DNA from: Diadema setosum
Taxonomy: Eukaryota; Echinodermata; Echinoidea; Diadematoida; Diadematidae
Length of the DNA stretch: 64,000 nucleotides
Assembly (NCBI GenBank): GCA_033980235.1
Contig: CM067062.1
Location: 12,667,991-12,731,990, forward strand
Direction of reading: 5' to 3'
A program made the translations under genes and the position numbers. The notes beneath the pieces are model-generated. The model did not search any database. It was not told where the DNA came from and saw only the letters and a program-made list of their open reading frames with translations. Positions 1-12,100 of this stretch are shown here, one piece after another. The first letter of the stretch is position 1; every line of letters begins with the position of its first letter.

Positions 1-2
1 AT

Positions 3-2583
3 GAGCTGTCTCGGAATGCGTCTACATGCGCATTAAATGAAGCCTTTGATCCACTCACTGGTACATGCACAATCGCCTTCTGCTGGCCGGGATTTGCGTT
101 TAATGAGACGAGTCAAAAGTGTTCCTATGTCCAGACAGATGAAGTCGCCCGAGCTTGCATTTCACTCTATGTGGACCCTGACATCGACATTAGCCGTCTA
201 TCAAATGATGACGAAACACAGGTGGCTTCACACTTGGACGAAGTGATTGAATTGACGTTTAACCGAGACTTGCTGTTCGATGCCGATGGGGTACTCCTGG
301 TAAAAGCCTTATGTAGTCCATACATTGATGATAAAGTTAAGCACGCGTCTGATGTATGCCCAATGAGATATCAAAGAAAGAGATGTCAAATGTGTTATGA
401 TTTTCCTGTAGATTTCACTGCCTTCATGGCGTCGGATATCAACACCGCTTCTGATACCAGAGGGCAAAATTTATCCTGCCTTGATATCCCTCCTCTTGGA
501 AATATCTCAATTTTCAGGCTGTCTCTTGAGGCTCCTGCAGGTTGGAATTGTTCAAACGCTAGTAACGCGATTCTACAAAATGCCACCGATGGTTTGCTCC
601 AGCCTTTTATGATTGTTGCCACAAGCGAAAATGGAAGTTATGTTCTTGATTACTACTCCCGTCAGTCAATATGCCAAGATTTAGAGGATATGCCCTGCAG
701 TATTCATGGAACAGTGGATGCCATATTCTTTGAGGCTGTTACTGGAGATAAGGGAGAGGTAACACTGAAGCTGCCCAATGAGACGGTGGTTCTTGAAGCA
801 AGTAAATTTGCCTTGATGCCAGATGGCTCTGCACTGTACTGTCGTCAGGAAAGCTCGAGTCTTCTTCACAAACTGCCAAGGGGTATTGACACGATTTGTT
901 ACGTCGGGGTTCCAGTGTCGATGTTCTCCACGTGTATTCTCATTGTCACATATGTCGTGTTCCGAGAAAACAGGAATATAGCAGATTGGTCCGTTGTATC
1001 TCTGTCCGTCTCGTCAATGATGATATCTCTTTTGACTATCGTCAGCGCGGTAGCTGTTGAAGACAGTATCTTCTGCATGTCCATAACGGTTGCTTGTCAC
1101 TTTTTCTGGCTTTCTTCCTTCTCCTGGATGAACGTTCTTGCTATCCACCTTTGCCGCATTTTCGGCTCTCTGGCAAAAGTTAGAATGAATGACACTTCGA
1201 CAGTTCACTTTGTCTGGTACTCCCTGTACGCTTGGGGAGCTCCAGCTGTCATCGTGGGCATCTGCCTGACCATCGACTTATGCCAATGTACTACCTTTAC
1301 ATTTGGATATGGCAAGAACGGGATCTGCTGGCTGACTAGAGGTAATGCCAGTCTGTATGGCTTCGGGGTCCCTTTGGTTTGTCTCCTGTTCGTCAACCTC
1401 ATCTTGTTTGCAGACACGGCAGTCCACGGAATCCGAATGACGAGGGAGGGTTCAGATGAAATGTCGCAGAATGGTGCCCCCAACGACAACGTAGCTAAAG
1501 CTAAACAAGCCTTATCAACCTGCGTCAAGGTGAAAGTTCTTTTGATATTGAATTGACGCTCAATGATATTCCAAGCTGAAATATTTTTAAGATAATGTGA
1601 TCAATATGTTACATCACTTGAGTTTAGGTTGACAGTTCATCAACATTTCATTGAAGTGAATTTAGGAAATGTAGTCAAGTAATGCTATACATTCCATAAT
1701 ATCATTCGTTAGTGCAGTTCAGTTCACTTTATTTTTTTTTTCCGTCAAACAAGAATTCAAACAACACAAAATATTACATAAAGCATGCGTAAAACTCCCA
1801 CATAGTTGGTTATTTTCAAGCAAGGAAAACAAAAATACATAACATAGTATGATAACATATGATATTTGAGCAGTATAACTGAGAACACCTAGGTATGCTT
1901 TGAAGGACATCATAAAGTAGGTATGGAAAAAAAGTGTGGTCCACTAAAAAGCTAAGCTTGTAATACATGGATCACTGAAAACATGAAAAAAAAATAGATA
2001 TAAATCATCGTTATACAAATCGTAATTATTCTTAAGTGTAGAAAATACAATGAGAAACTCACAATAGTCACTCTCACTCACTCTCCTTCTACACACTGAA
2101 GATGTCACCTGAAAAAGTAACATTTTAGAAACAAAGCAAAGATGAAGTGTTGTTCATACCTTAACATTATCACTAATGGAAATGTTGCCAAACGCACGAA
2201 TTTCTCTTACACCTTTAAATTACATAATATTGTAAGACTAATTATTGTGTATCACAACCATGTTATATAAAGTATGTAGGCCTATTGCTCTAATTTTCGT
2301 CTTTCAGCTTTCTTCTGTGATGGCACTTATCTGGATTATTTCCTTTGTCTGTGAACACGTTCAAGTTCACGAGCTGTGGTACGTATTCACTGCCGTCCAC
2401 TCTCTGCAAGGAGTATTTCTATTCCTTGTGGTGGGCTTCAGCCGGCGAAACGCCGCACTCTGGCTCGCGAAATTTAGACTGAAACGCGGGGAACCCGATC
2501 CCCAGACACAGTCAAACCAACGAGACGAACAGATGGCAGGGGTAAGTAGCATTTCGAAAGAGATAGCGGACTCGGCCATATAG
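3..2583 (+). CDS. Methuselah-like / adhesion-type seven-transmembrane receptor, 5'-truncated by window edge
   Basis: A family B-like G-protein-coupled receptor, expected at the plasma membrane. Two coding exons are visible. The first is open from the window start (frame of base 3) to a donor at 1529|1530 (AAG|GTGAAAGT). The second starts at 2308 after TTTCAG and runs to a stop ending at 2583; both junctions are phase 0. The ectodomain is cysteine-rich with several N-glycosylation sequons. A Cys-Pro/Trp-Pro-Gly-Phe patch near 75-100 resembles repeated ectodomain motifs of invertebrate receptors of this type. TM1 lies at about 894-960, TM2 984-1052, TM3 1068-1145 (CHFFWLSSFSWMN), TM4 1209-1277, TM5 1347-1418, TM6 2311-2361 and TM7 2369-2440 (SLQGVFLFL, a family hallmark). 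I see no GPS autoproteolysis motif before TM1, which favours the Methuselah-like class. A second good donor (GTAAGT) at 2542 could replace the 13-codon tail. The ligand is unknown. The true start lies upstream. Confidence 0.85.
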
Positions 2584-3185
2584 CCCTCTTGTTCCCCTAT
2601 TCATTCAACTAATTCAGTGCATTTTTGATCTGGTGAGGTAGTAACAAGGTGTTCCAAAAGTTATGATATTTTTAGGTATATTCATAAATACTGATAGCAT
2701 TAATACGCAATTATAATAGTGTTGATCACAGAGAATGTAGATTGAATGAGATATACGTTTCTATCCGAACTATACGGAAATGCTTAAGGTAAACAGTTAT
2801 GTTTTGGCAGATCTATTTTCATATTTCCAAGTATTTATTTCATTTTTATTTGATTTTCCCTTCGTTGTGCGTATAAACGAAACTTTTGATGTTAGCATTT
2901 TTTTGGAATATAAGTAGGCCCTAAATGTGATTTGTAAAAAAAGAAAAAAAAAGGAAAGTGTTCTAAAAGGACGTCATGTTACTATCATGATGAAGTTTAA
3001 TATAAGCTTTACTCATGTAGGCAAGCTGGTTTAAGCGTCAGCTTGTTCGAAGTTGTCTATTTGAATTTAATTGAATAATGTGATAAACGATATTTTATGC
3101 CATTATCATCCGTCTTGAAAGACACAGAATTTGGACATACTTATACTCCTGTAACGTGTTTAGGTGAATTCTATGTATTGTGCCT

Positions 3186-3500
3186 TAAAGGGATGGCATA
3201 TGATAGTTTTAGATGAGATGGGGGATTCAGGTTTTAAATTTTTGCGAGATAATTGCAAAACCACTTGTAAATTTTAGAATGCATACAATTCTAAGAAGAA
3301 TTCAAAGTTTACTTGATGAAAATTGGTTTTGAAATGGTTGAATTGATATCCAAAAACGAAGTAGAACAAAGAGATACTTATAGAAGGTGGGTCCCAGCAC
3401 CTTTATATTAGGATTTCATTATTTTGGATATCTCAGCCATTTCAAGATCAATTTTCATCAATTAAACTTTGAGTCCCTTTGAGTTTCTTGTGCAGAAACC
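3186..3500. repeat. Inverted-repeat element, family C (partial)
   Basis: Starts with TTAAAGGGATGGCATATGAT and carries the family's internal inverted halves: GATGAAAATTGGTTTTGAAATGG around 3320 and its complement near 3440. Related copies are at 17419, 26732, 42289, 57765 and 58840. The right terminus is unclear here. Confidence 0.6.
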
Positions 3501-5317
3501 CTTTTGCTTGGATTCAACGAAGCGGCGCCTTGTCTATGCCAACGTTACAGAAGAACAAAGACTGGTTTTATGTATAAAAACGGGTATGTGAGTTCGAAAA
3601 TCATTTCCTCATGTCTCAGTAAGAATGAAAAAACAAGAACATGATTTTACGACAAGGTAACACTCACAAATGCACATATACCCACACAAGCGTACACATG
3701 CACACACACATCAGGGTCCTCTGAACGTTTCTACAGTCATGGCCAAGCTAGCTTCTCCTCTTTGGTCATGGCTCTGAGTATGTGTATAGGTCAAGAGTCA
3801 ACGGCATACCCTCTTTCTGTCCGTCTTCTACAGATAATGACTGCTTGAATTGAGTGTACATTGAAATAATGTTCGTTTCACTTATCTATGTAAAGCATGT
3901 CATTTTATTCAATGTATTTATGTTTACACTATTTTATTATGTGAATTTGTAAGGTGCAATCTATAAGGGTTTGACCCCTGATAGCGCAAGGGCATTGGTC
4001 ATCCCCTTAATCGGCTTCATTAGATGTCTTAACTGTTTTCTATTCTGTTACGTATATAGGGCCTACTCCTTTGTATTATTCGTGTTTTCTTAATTGCTTG
4101 AATTACATGTTAATTTTCTGTATCTTGCTTTTAATGTTTGTATATCATGTCTATGGACATTTTAAAGAGACGTAAAATAAATTTGAATTGAATGGAAAGG
4201 ATTCATTATTATTATGGGAAGTGCGAAGAAACGCGTTATAGGTGTTAAACGCAGTCACATTGTAAAAAGCATACTAGTGAGCGGTTTGGAGCTGAATATT
4301 GATTAATAGTGCTTTACTCGATTCTCATTCAAATAAATATGTTTTCTAACTGCCTTTCTTTCTTTGCATTAATTATTAATGAGTATACGGTTTGGTAGAA
4401 ATCGTTTTGAAATGCATGGATAGTCGTCACCGGGAAAGGAGACAATACTTTTTATTGTGTAAGGATAAATATTAGTGAATTTGCAGAATGCTTTCTCTTC
4501 ATTGTGTGTGGCTTTTTTTATAATCAAGTGTATCATGTTTTGCTTTGACAAAAAAAAAAATTGTTCAGAGAGTTTATGTACTGGATATTGTAGGCTGTGA
4601 TAATACATGTTGATTGTGCAAAAAGTGGTAAATGAATCTAGGTCGGAGATATCAGAATCGTTTCTAATGTGATTACACGTACATAGTTGCAAAAGGGGAG
4701 TGGCATTATGAAAATAAGATTTATTACTATGTTATTCAGATTAGCAGTTTCATATAATTGATACATTTTACTGATATGAAATTTTGAGTGTTGTGCACCA
4801 TGTTTCATATGTGGAACTGTGGAAATTGATGAAATATAACTATCTTCTGGCGTCGAAACTTTAATTTCTTCATGTATTGTTGTAATGTCTCTGAGTGGAA
4901 TAAATGCACAAGCAATTTTTAAGTTTATACAGCTTGTTTATGGTTTATAGGCAATGAAAAGGGTGCTGCGATATAAGTTCATAAGGATGATTGATGATAA
5001 TAGATAAAGAGTTTTCTAAACACATCCAATAAGTATCATTGTTGTATTTTGTAACGCGACAGTTTGGCTCCAGATCATCAGTAAGTAATTAGCCATCGTT
5101 TGAGAATGATGACAGCCCGTCGCGTAGTCCAAACTGTCCAAAAAAAAAGTAAAATACTATTTGATGTGTCCAGAGAACTCTTTAGCCTATCTATATAGCC
5201 AAATGATGAGGACGGTTGTTTTGATTATCTTTCTCTCTGACACTAAGCCAACTAAGCTTATAGGCCTACATAATAATATATCCATCTTCATTCTTACTTA
5301 AATTATTGATAGACATG

Positions 5318-5622
5318 GCCGGCGTCACGTTTTCAAAAGTGGGGGGGGGGGGGGCACTCAGACTTCTGGTGCCACTTCCGGGTTTCATCAGCCAACAACA
5401 TGTTCAAGCAAAAAAGAATAATAATAAATAGATAAATAAATTAAAATCTGTAGGTTGTCACTTCCGGGTTTCTTCAGCTGACTAGCAATCCAGGCTATTT
5501 CTTTCTAGTGCTGCTTACCTGGGGGCCCAAAGTGGTGACACCTTATGTATTCCTTTGTATGGGAAAAAAAAAGTGGGTCCGAGCCCTCCCCCCCCCCCCC
5601 CCCCCCCCGGTTCCGCCGGCCC
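5318..5622. repeat. Non-autonomous inverted-repeat element with G/C homopolymer ends
   Basis: Ends are GGCCGGCG at the left and CGCCGGCC at the right. Each is followed inward by a homopolymer: about 14 G at 5341-5354 and about 20 C at 5588-5608. The body has two copies of a CACTTCCGGGTTTC phrase (near 5366 and 5460). No coding capacity. The superfamily is not certain; the layout resembles hAT-type elements. Confidence 0.55.
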
Positions 5623-6176
5623 TGATAAATACCCGAGATGGCAATATCTCAACCTCATACGTCAATCACAATCAATGAATATAAATATCCATCCTCGAAT
5701 CATTGTCATTATCATTTTCTATTTCTTATCGACGTACCGTCTTGGAAGAAGAAGAACAGTGAGAGATTTTGAATAATAATTTATGAATTATATTTGATTT
5801 CAGAACATTCTTTTGAAAAGGTTTCTCCACATGGCAACAGTGTTGTTCGGCGTATACCACTGATCTCTATACAATCATGCAGATCAATGGCTATGTACCG
5901 GACCTCAGCTGCAAATGATAAAAGCGGTAAAATCCAAACCAACCACAACAGCGATCAATAGTGCGAGGAGAGCTAGCTAGCTTGGGGGGGGGGGGGGGGG
6001 GAGGGGGGTGGTGCGCAGTTCAGGCATACGTTACATCGGTACGCGCAGTGTCTGCATGGTATAATGGTAGATGCTGTTTATGTTATTCGTTCACGTTTCT
6101 AGTCGCTAGTCCCACATGTTCTACATCGTGGTGTTTCTGTTGTGGGGAGTGCTGTCTCGACATTAGAAATCACAAA

Positions 6177-9100
6177 ATGAGTACTCTAGCCATCGCTCTG
6201 CCTCTTTCCTTGTTTGGGGGATATGTTGTAGCATCGGCTGTGTTATTCCGGTTTCCGAACCTCCTTCATCTGAAGAAGAAGTCTAGCATCAATGCCAAAT
6301 TAATCGCTCACCGGGGAGGTAAGTGTCGGCCACTACCGCTGTGCCTGTGCTGTAGGTAGGCTGTAGCTACCTTCTCGCCCCCAAACCTTCGGGGCGAAGT
6401 AGTGTATCAAGCCGTTGATTCTTGCTGAGTCATGCTCCACCGGCGCCCGTATCCGGCGATTCTCAGGGCAATTACCTCCATACTCCATTACCTCAGGAGG
6501 TAATTGCCCTGATACGGTCATGACGGTAGGTTGACAGACAAGTATGTCTGAGGCGAAAAACTTCTCATTTATAGTAAACTTAATGACATTTTGCTGGGTC
6601 AGTTGCAAGCGAACAACTGACCCAGCAAATGTCATTATTATAAATGAGAAGTTTTTCGCCTTAGAGATAGACATACTTGTCGGTCAAGACGGTAGGCTGG
6701 CTGCCTAGATTCATAAAAACATTTCTCTCTGTCCTCTTACTCTGTACGACTGGATAAATTTGTATGAAAGGTTTTAGTAATGATTGAATACAATGTAAGA
6801 TCTATCAGTGGAATGTTGATAGTCCTTCCACAACCTTATCTTCAAAAAGGATAAATTTTACTATCAGTTGAAGTGTCACAAGTGGTTGATACTGCATACA
6901 AGTTTGCAACACATTGTCACTGTGTCAATGGTCAAGAATAATATTTATAATAATGATAATAATAGTGGGGCTACTTGTATAGCGCACAGGTCCACCTTTC
7001 AGAGCTCAATGGTGCTTCAAGAAATGGAAAGATAGATATAGTCTATGTATACATTGAAACATGACAACAAAATAAAGAAAATGTGACCCGCTACAACAAA
7101 AGGATCAGAAAGTTGGGGGGAGGACAATTTTCTGAAAATGGCATGACATTATTCCCTTACTCTTCTACTTTAATTTCATATTTAAAAGAACTCATAAAAG
7201 TACCCTGTTGCGAAGATATCAAAGATTTTCGTAGCGCATGTCAAGAGGTTGAGGAAATCAGACTTTCGAGAAAAACGCCTTCAAAGTTTTCCTTCCGACG
7301 CTACCATGATCAAGGGGAGGCGAGACAGTTTTCACCGCTTGACAATAGCAGGCGTGCTCCTAGCGACCTCCGTGATGTTCATTCAAGCTTAGCGCAGCAG
7401 TCTTCGCATGACCAATCAGTAATCAGGATGCCAAGCACTGACCAATAAGATCACTCCCTCGTTGCTAGGGGCGGAGTCTACCTGCGGCGCTAAATCCAAA
7501 TCTTCGGACACGTTTCTATTTAATACGTTGAAAGTCGGAAAATCATGGCCCAGAAAAACGCAGATTTCTTGACTTTCCTTTGATCATTCAGCTTCGAAAT
7601 TTCGGCAGATGATAGACAAAACATTAGATTAAGATTACAAAATTATGCCAAAAATAGAAATCCCATTGTTTTGACCGATTTTGATGATGTGACTCGATTT
7701 TCTAGGCTCATGGTTAACAGCAAACAAACACATATCAGATACCATTGGATACATTGTTCTGAACATTATAGATTGCAATTATAGTCCTCAGTGTGAGAAT
7801 GCTTGGGGGAGGGGGGGGGGGAGATACGAGAACACAATGTGTTCATGTTGCAGGGTAATGTTCAATTTTCAGAATCCACACTGGGTGCTCATACTCGTGT
7901 ACTCTATATTATGATGTTGATGCCAATCAGTGTCCATTTTTCTTATCTTTTTTTTTTAACAGCACTAGGTAGAGAGTCGGGCAAAAGAAAAAAACTGATG
8001 ATGTTATTTTCATCCAATGGCATTGTAAATCATGGTTTGTAAGGGGGTGCTATAAAATATCATGCTCTCTCTCTCGTGAGTGTCCTCTTGTGGATATGTT
8101 CTGATATGTTTAGTTGATTTTCCAGTTTCACAGGCTATCTAATGACTTGCTAAGATGTAGAACGTAATCAGAAGAGGAAAAGAAAAAGAGAATAGTTGTC
8201 AGTGTGCATTAAAACAGATTTTGAAAAAGGGAAACACTCAATGGCACATAGAAACAAGGAAACAAACCAAACTTCTTCTTTTCGGTGAATTAAGATGAAG
8301 AGAAAAACATATATGTAAATACTGCTGTCATTCTCATGAATATTTTCTCCATTTATGTCTGTATGTGTTGAATAGGTGCAGCAGAGGGTTATGAGAACAC
8401 CATGACTGCATTCAAATGGTAAGTACACAAAACTGAAAGATGCAAGTGAATCAGTTTTCATGCTACATTTTGTAAGATGTGACAGAACTTTTAGTGTTGA
8501 GCCGTCAGCTCATATCTTCTCATGAATATCATCAGCAGGTTGATTTTAGTTATCCATTTAAAGGTGCATATATTTGTGTGTTGATCTTGAGAGCTGGGTT
8601 TCAGCTTTATCTTTTAGACTTGCAGTTTCACTGAAATGTGAGTTTTATGTTACCCATGGACTGCAATTGCTGTCATGGTATTTGTACTTTTCAGCCAGAA
8701 AAAAAAAAAAAGAATCTGTGATGGTATTTTTTTTGTTCAGTTCAGGATTATACTTGTTGACCTCAATTCTTGCATTTTACAATCCATGCGCCCCCACTTG
8801 GTTCAAACTCGATATTTGATTTAGCGCATTGCTTTCTGGAAGATGGGTTGAAACATCCGCACATGCGCTAGTTAGCTTAGCAAATGATTAATTGAGAAAA
8901 ATTTAATGTGGTTTGTGCTAATTGCGTTATCTTATCCCTCTTTCTCACTGTGCTTGGAATATCATGGTTAGTTAAGTATTTCTTCAATAGGCCGACTTTC
9001 ATTCTGCGCTCTGCCAAACTAGCTGCATCTGCCATCTTGGAAAGAGCTCTTGTCAACATACAATAACAGTACTGGTACTCAATTAGACCGGTATGCCTTA

Positions 9101-12100
9101 TTATACTGTATACGCCAAAAATTTTGCAAGGTTTTTATTTTCACGAATTTCACAAGTCAGATGCTGTTCGTGAATTTAGAATTCTCCATTCATTGCTGTA
9201 CCCCATGATTGCAAATTTAACCACTTGCGAAATCATCGGGAAGTCCCGATTTGCCAAAATTTATACTCATTTAACCTTTGATATAATCTAGAAGTTGGAA
9301 GGTATGCCTCTCACGGTCTGGTTGTTGGTGGCGTATGGATTGTGAAATTTGAGAATCAAAAGTCACGGCATCAGCCAGCTACAAGAGTTCTTGTCCCTTT
9401 CTGTCAGGGCCCGGGAGGCTGGTATGGAGATGCTTGAGTTGGACTGCCAGCTCACCAGGGACAAACAGGTGGTTGTATCCCATGACGACGACCTGCGCAG
9501 GGTGACGGGACACGAAGCGACAATTCAGGAGACGGATTATCAGGTACAATTCAAACCCTTGCCTTTTATGATATATATCACAACACTATTATTTAAATGC
9601 TTATCTATTTGTGTAATGTTGCCATATCAATTTAAATCACTGCACTTGTTATTCTTTGTCTTTGTGCTTTTGAAATTTGCGTTCAGTTTGGATATGATTG
9701 AATGCAGAAATAAATCAATCAACAAACAGATGACATTCAAAACAGGGTCAAACCCGAGCTGTGAGAAAGATGCCTGTTGTTGAAACTCTTTAAGTTCCCC
9801 CCCCCCCCCCCCCCCCGTGATGTATGCACTTGTGAAAGATTCTCATGTACTGATTTTACTCAGCCTTTGATCTCTTTGTCTTTTTTTTCTAAATTCCTTA
9901 TTCAGGATCTACCAGAATTACGTCGTGAATTAGAGGTTCAGTTTGCGCATGGTCAGTAAATTGAATGGTCTTGGAAATTTGAAAGTATTAATTATTATGT
10001 GACATTTGTTATTAAATGCCATTTGCCAATTACATTGTTTCCCTTTTTTTCAATTTGTATTAACTTTTATTGTACTGTATGGACAAACATCTGGTGATAA
10101 TTTTCATGACCTGTGTTGATGTTGAATTAGAATTCGTAGGTATTTCCTTTTTAAGTCAAAGAAAACAGAAAATGCATGAAATGCACGGATAATTTGTGTT
10201 AATCACAAATTCTGTAGGGTAATGTAGGACAAGATGTTTAGAAAATGTATACTGATTGGCATTTACATGGCTTTTTAGTATTTTACATTCAAGAGAGATT
10301 GTACTTCATACAAAGTGAGATATCACAATCTTTTTAAAGTGTCTAAGTGTTTTGATTATCAACTGCTTATTGGTTGAAGATGGCATGAGCAAGGTGAATT
10401 CATTTTTGTAATTATGATTTATATACGCTAATAGGAAATCTTGAGGGAGTTACTCCAATCTACATTTTCTCTTTACTCATGGTTGTCGTCAACAGGGAGA
10501 ATCTGTCTATCAATTTTATGTTTGTATTATATTTTTATTGTGTACTTTCAGGTTTTCCTATTGTCATTACCATTTTTGTGAGAGGATCAAATTGTATTTC
10601 TTTGAAAGAGTATATTTGGAAATTTGAAGACCTACTTATTATACTTTGTATAAAATCCCTATCTATGTATTGCTCTGGACTTGTACTGTCGCTGCCTGTT
10701 AATTTGCATATATTTTGACTCCTATGGCGACCAGGGAGGACATCTCGTAGCGCTTTGTATCCAGTTGAAAAGGTGCTTTAAAATTTCATATTATTATACT
10801 TACCAACAATGATGAAATCAAACTTCTGCAGAAACGTGCCACAAGCCTGACTGTCCGGACCGGCGGATACCTTTGCTTCGAGAGGTCTTTGAAGAGTTCC
10901 AAGACTTTCCCATCAACCTGGACATCAAGAGAAACGATGATGAACTGATTGAAAAGGTGAGCCGATAGGTCAGGGTAGACTTCAAATCAAGTGAAGACAA
11001 TCATAGTCAGTCAACTTTGATATTGTGCAATTAAAACTAAACATAGTGCTTACAAGGGCTCATAATTCATCTCCCACCGTTTGGCATTTACTCGCAGTAT
11101 ATTGGAAGCTCTACCAAGAAACTTGCCTGGGTGATGCGATTTGCGAGATAATTAGTTGTTATGTAGCATCTTTTAGATCAAACGTGTGAAGTAATAAAAG
11201 TCGGTATACCAACTTTTATTCTTGAAGAGTAGTTGGTATGGAGGAGACTACTGGTACATGAAGATGGAACCATGACCAAGCAGTAGTACTGAATCGCTTG
11301 CAGAACATGCTGCAGGTAATTCACTCTCGTTCGTAGTGGATACCGCTGTGACCGGATATATTGTAATCGGTGTAATCGTATGAAACATCACGTGGCAACC
11401 ACGTGTGAGTAAACTCTGAGAGTGTAGTACTTCTGGCGCAGCTTTTTTGCTGATATTTTGCATTTATGTCATTACCCAACCGAAATTATATTATAACAGC
11501 ATTTTATCATACATTTTTTTTTTTTTTAATCCATTTGTGTACATTTTAGAGCACAAATGTGTAAATACTTTTCTTGCAGATGGCCAATACTACACTATTG
11601 TCCGGGTCTGGGAGGCACAACTTTTGCAGATACAACTGCGACAGAAAATAAAAAGTTGCTCGAAAAAACACAAGGAACACTGATATTCAATCACAACACA
11701 ACGCACGCTGTCTTCGTGAGAAATAAAATTGAGAGCAAAGCTTTCATTGTACTGTGGCATTATAAAGAGCATTCAGATTAACACTAGCACAGTCCACAGT
11801 GAGGCACATATCCTACAATAGTTCCAGGAAGGTAATGTTATTCCCAATTCACTGGCATATAGTTAATATGCCAGTTAAGGGGCATTCCAGATGATTTTCA
11901 TAATTTAACATCATGTAGATTTGTGGAATTTATTGTGGTCCTTGAGTAGAGAGATCAATACTCTGAAAAATCTTAAACAAATTACACTGAACAATGTTGA
12001 TGACATACGAACCTCACATATTTCAGAAATGTAGCAGTGTAATTCCATAACATACAATACCGCTTGCTTAAGTTCACCTGTGTAGAATCTATGCATGCCT

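Larger units (their letters stand above)
2584..6176. other. Spacer between receptor and GDPD gene, with receptor 3'UTR candidates and repeats
   Basis: No credible coding exon. An AATAAA lies at 4176-4181, but the following TTGAATTGAAT resembles the tail of a short retroposed fragment, so it may not be the receptor polyadenylation site. Short imperfect inverted repeats and A- or G-rich runs occur throughout. The 5'UTR of the GDPD gene should lie in the last few hundred bases, but no TATA box or clear initiator was recognised. Confidence 0.5.

Noticed and set aside
6040..6100. GCATGGTATAATGGTAGATGC, resembling part of a tRNA
   Set aside because: Only a D-arm-like match; no anticodon arm, T-loop GGTTCGAATCC or acceptor pairing could be found.
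7083..7448. 121-codon plus-strand ORF in GDPD intron 1
   Set aside because: No recognisable domain. Its start lies in a GTGACCCGCTACAACAAAAG phrase that looks repeat-derived, and it does not join in frame with the GDPD exons.
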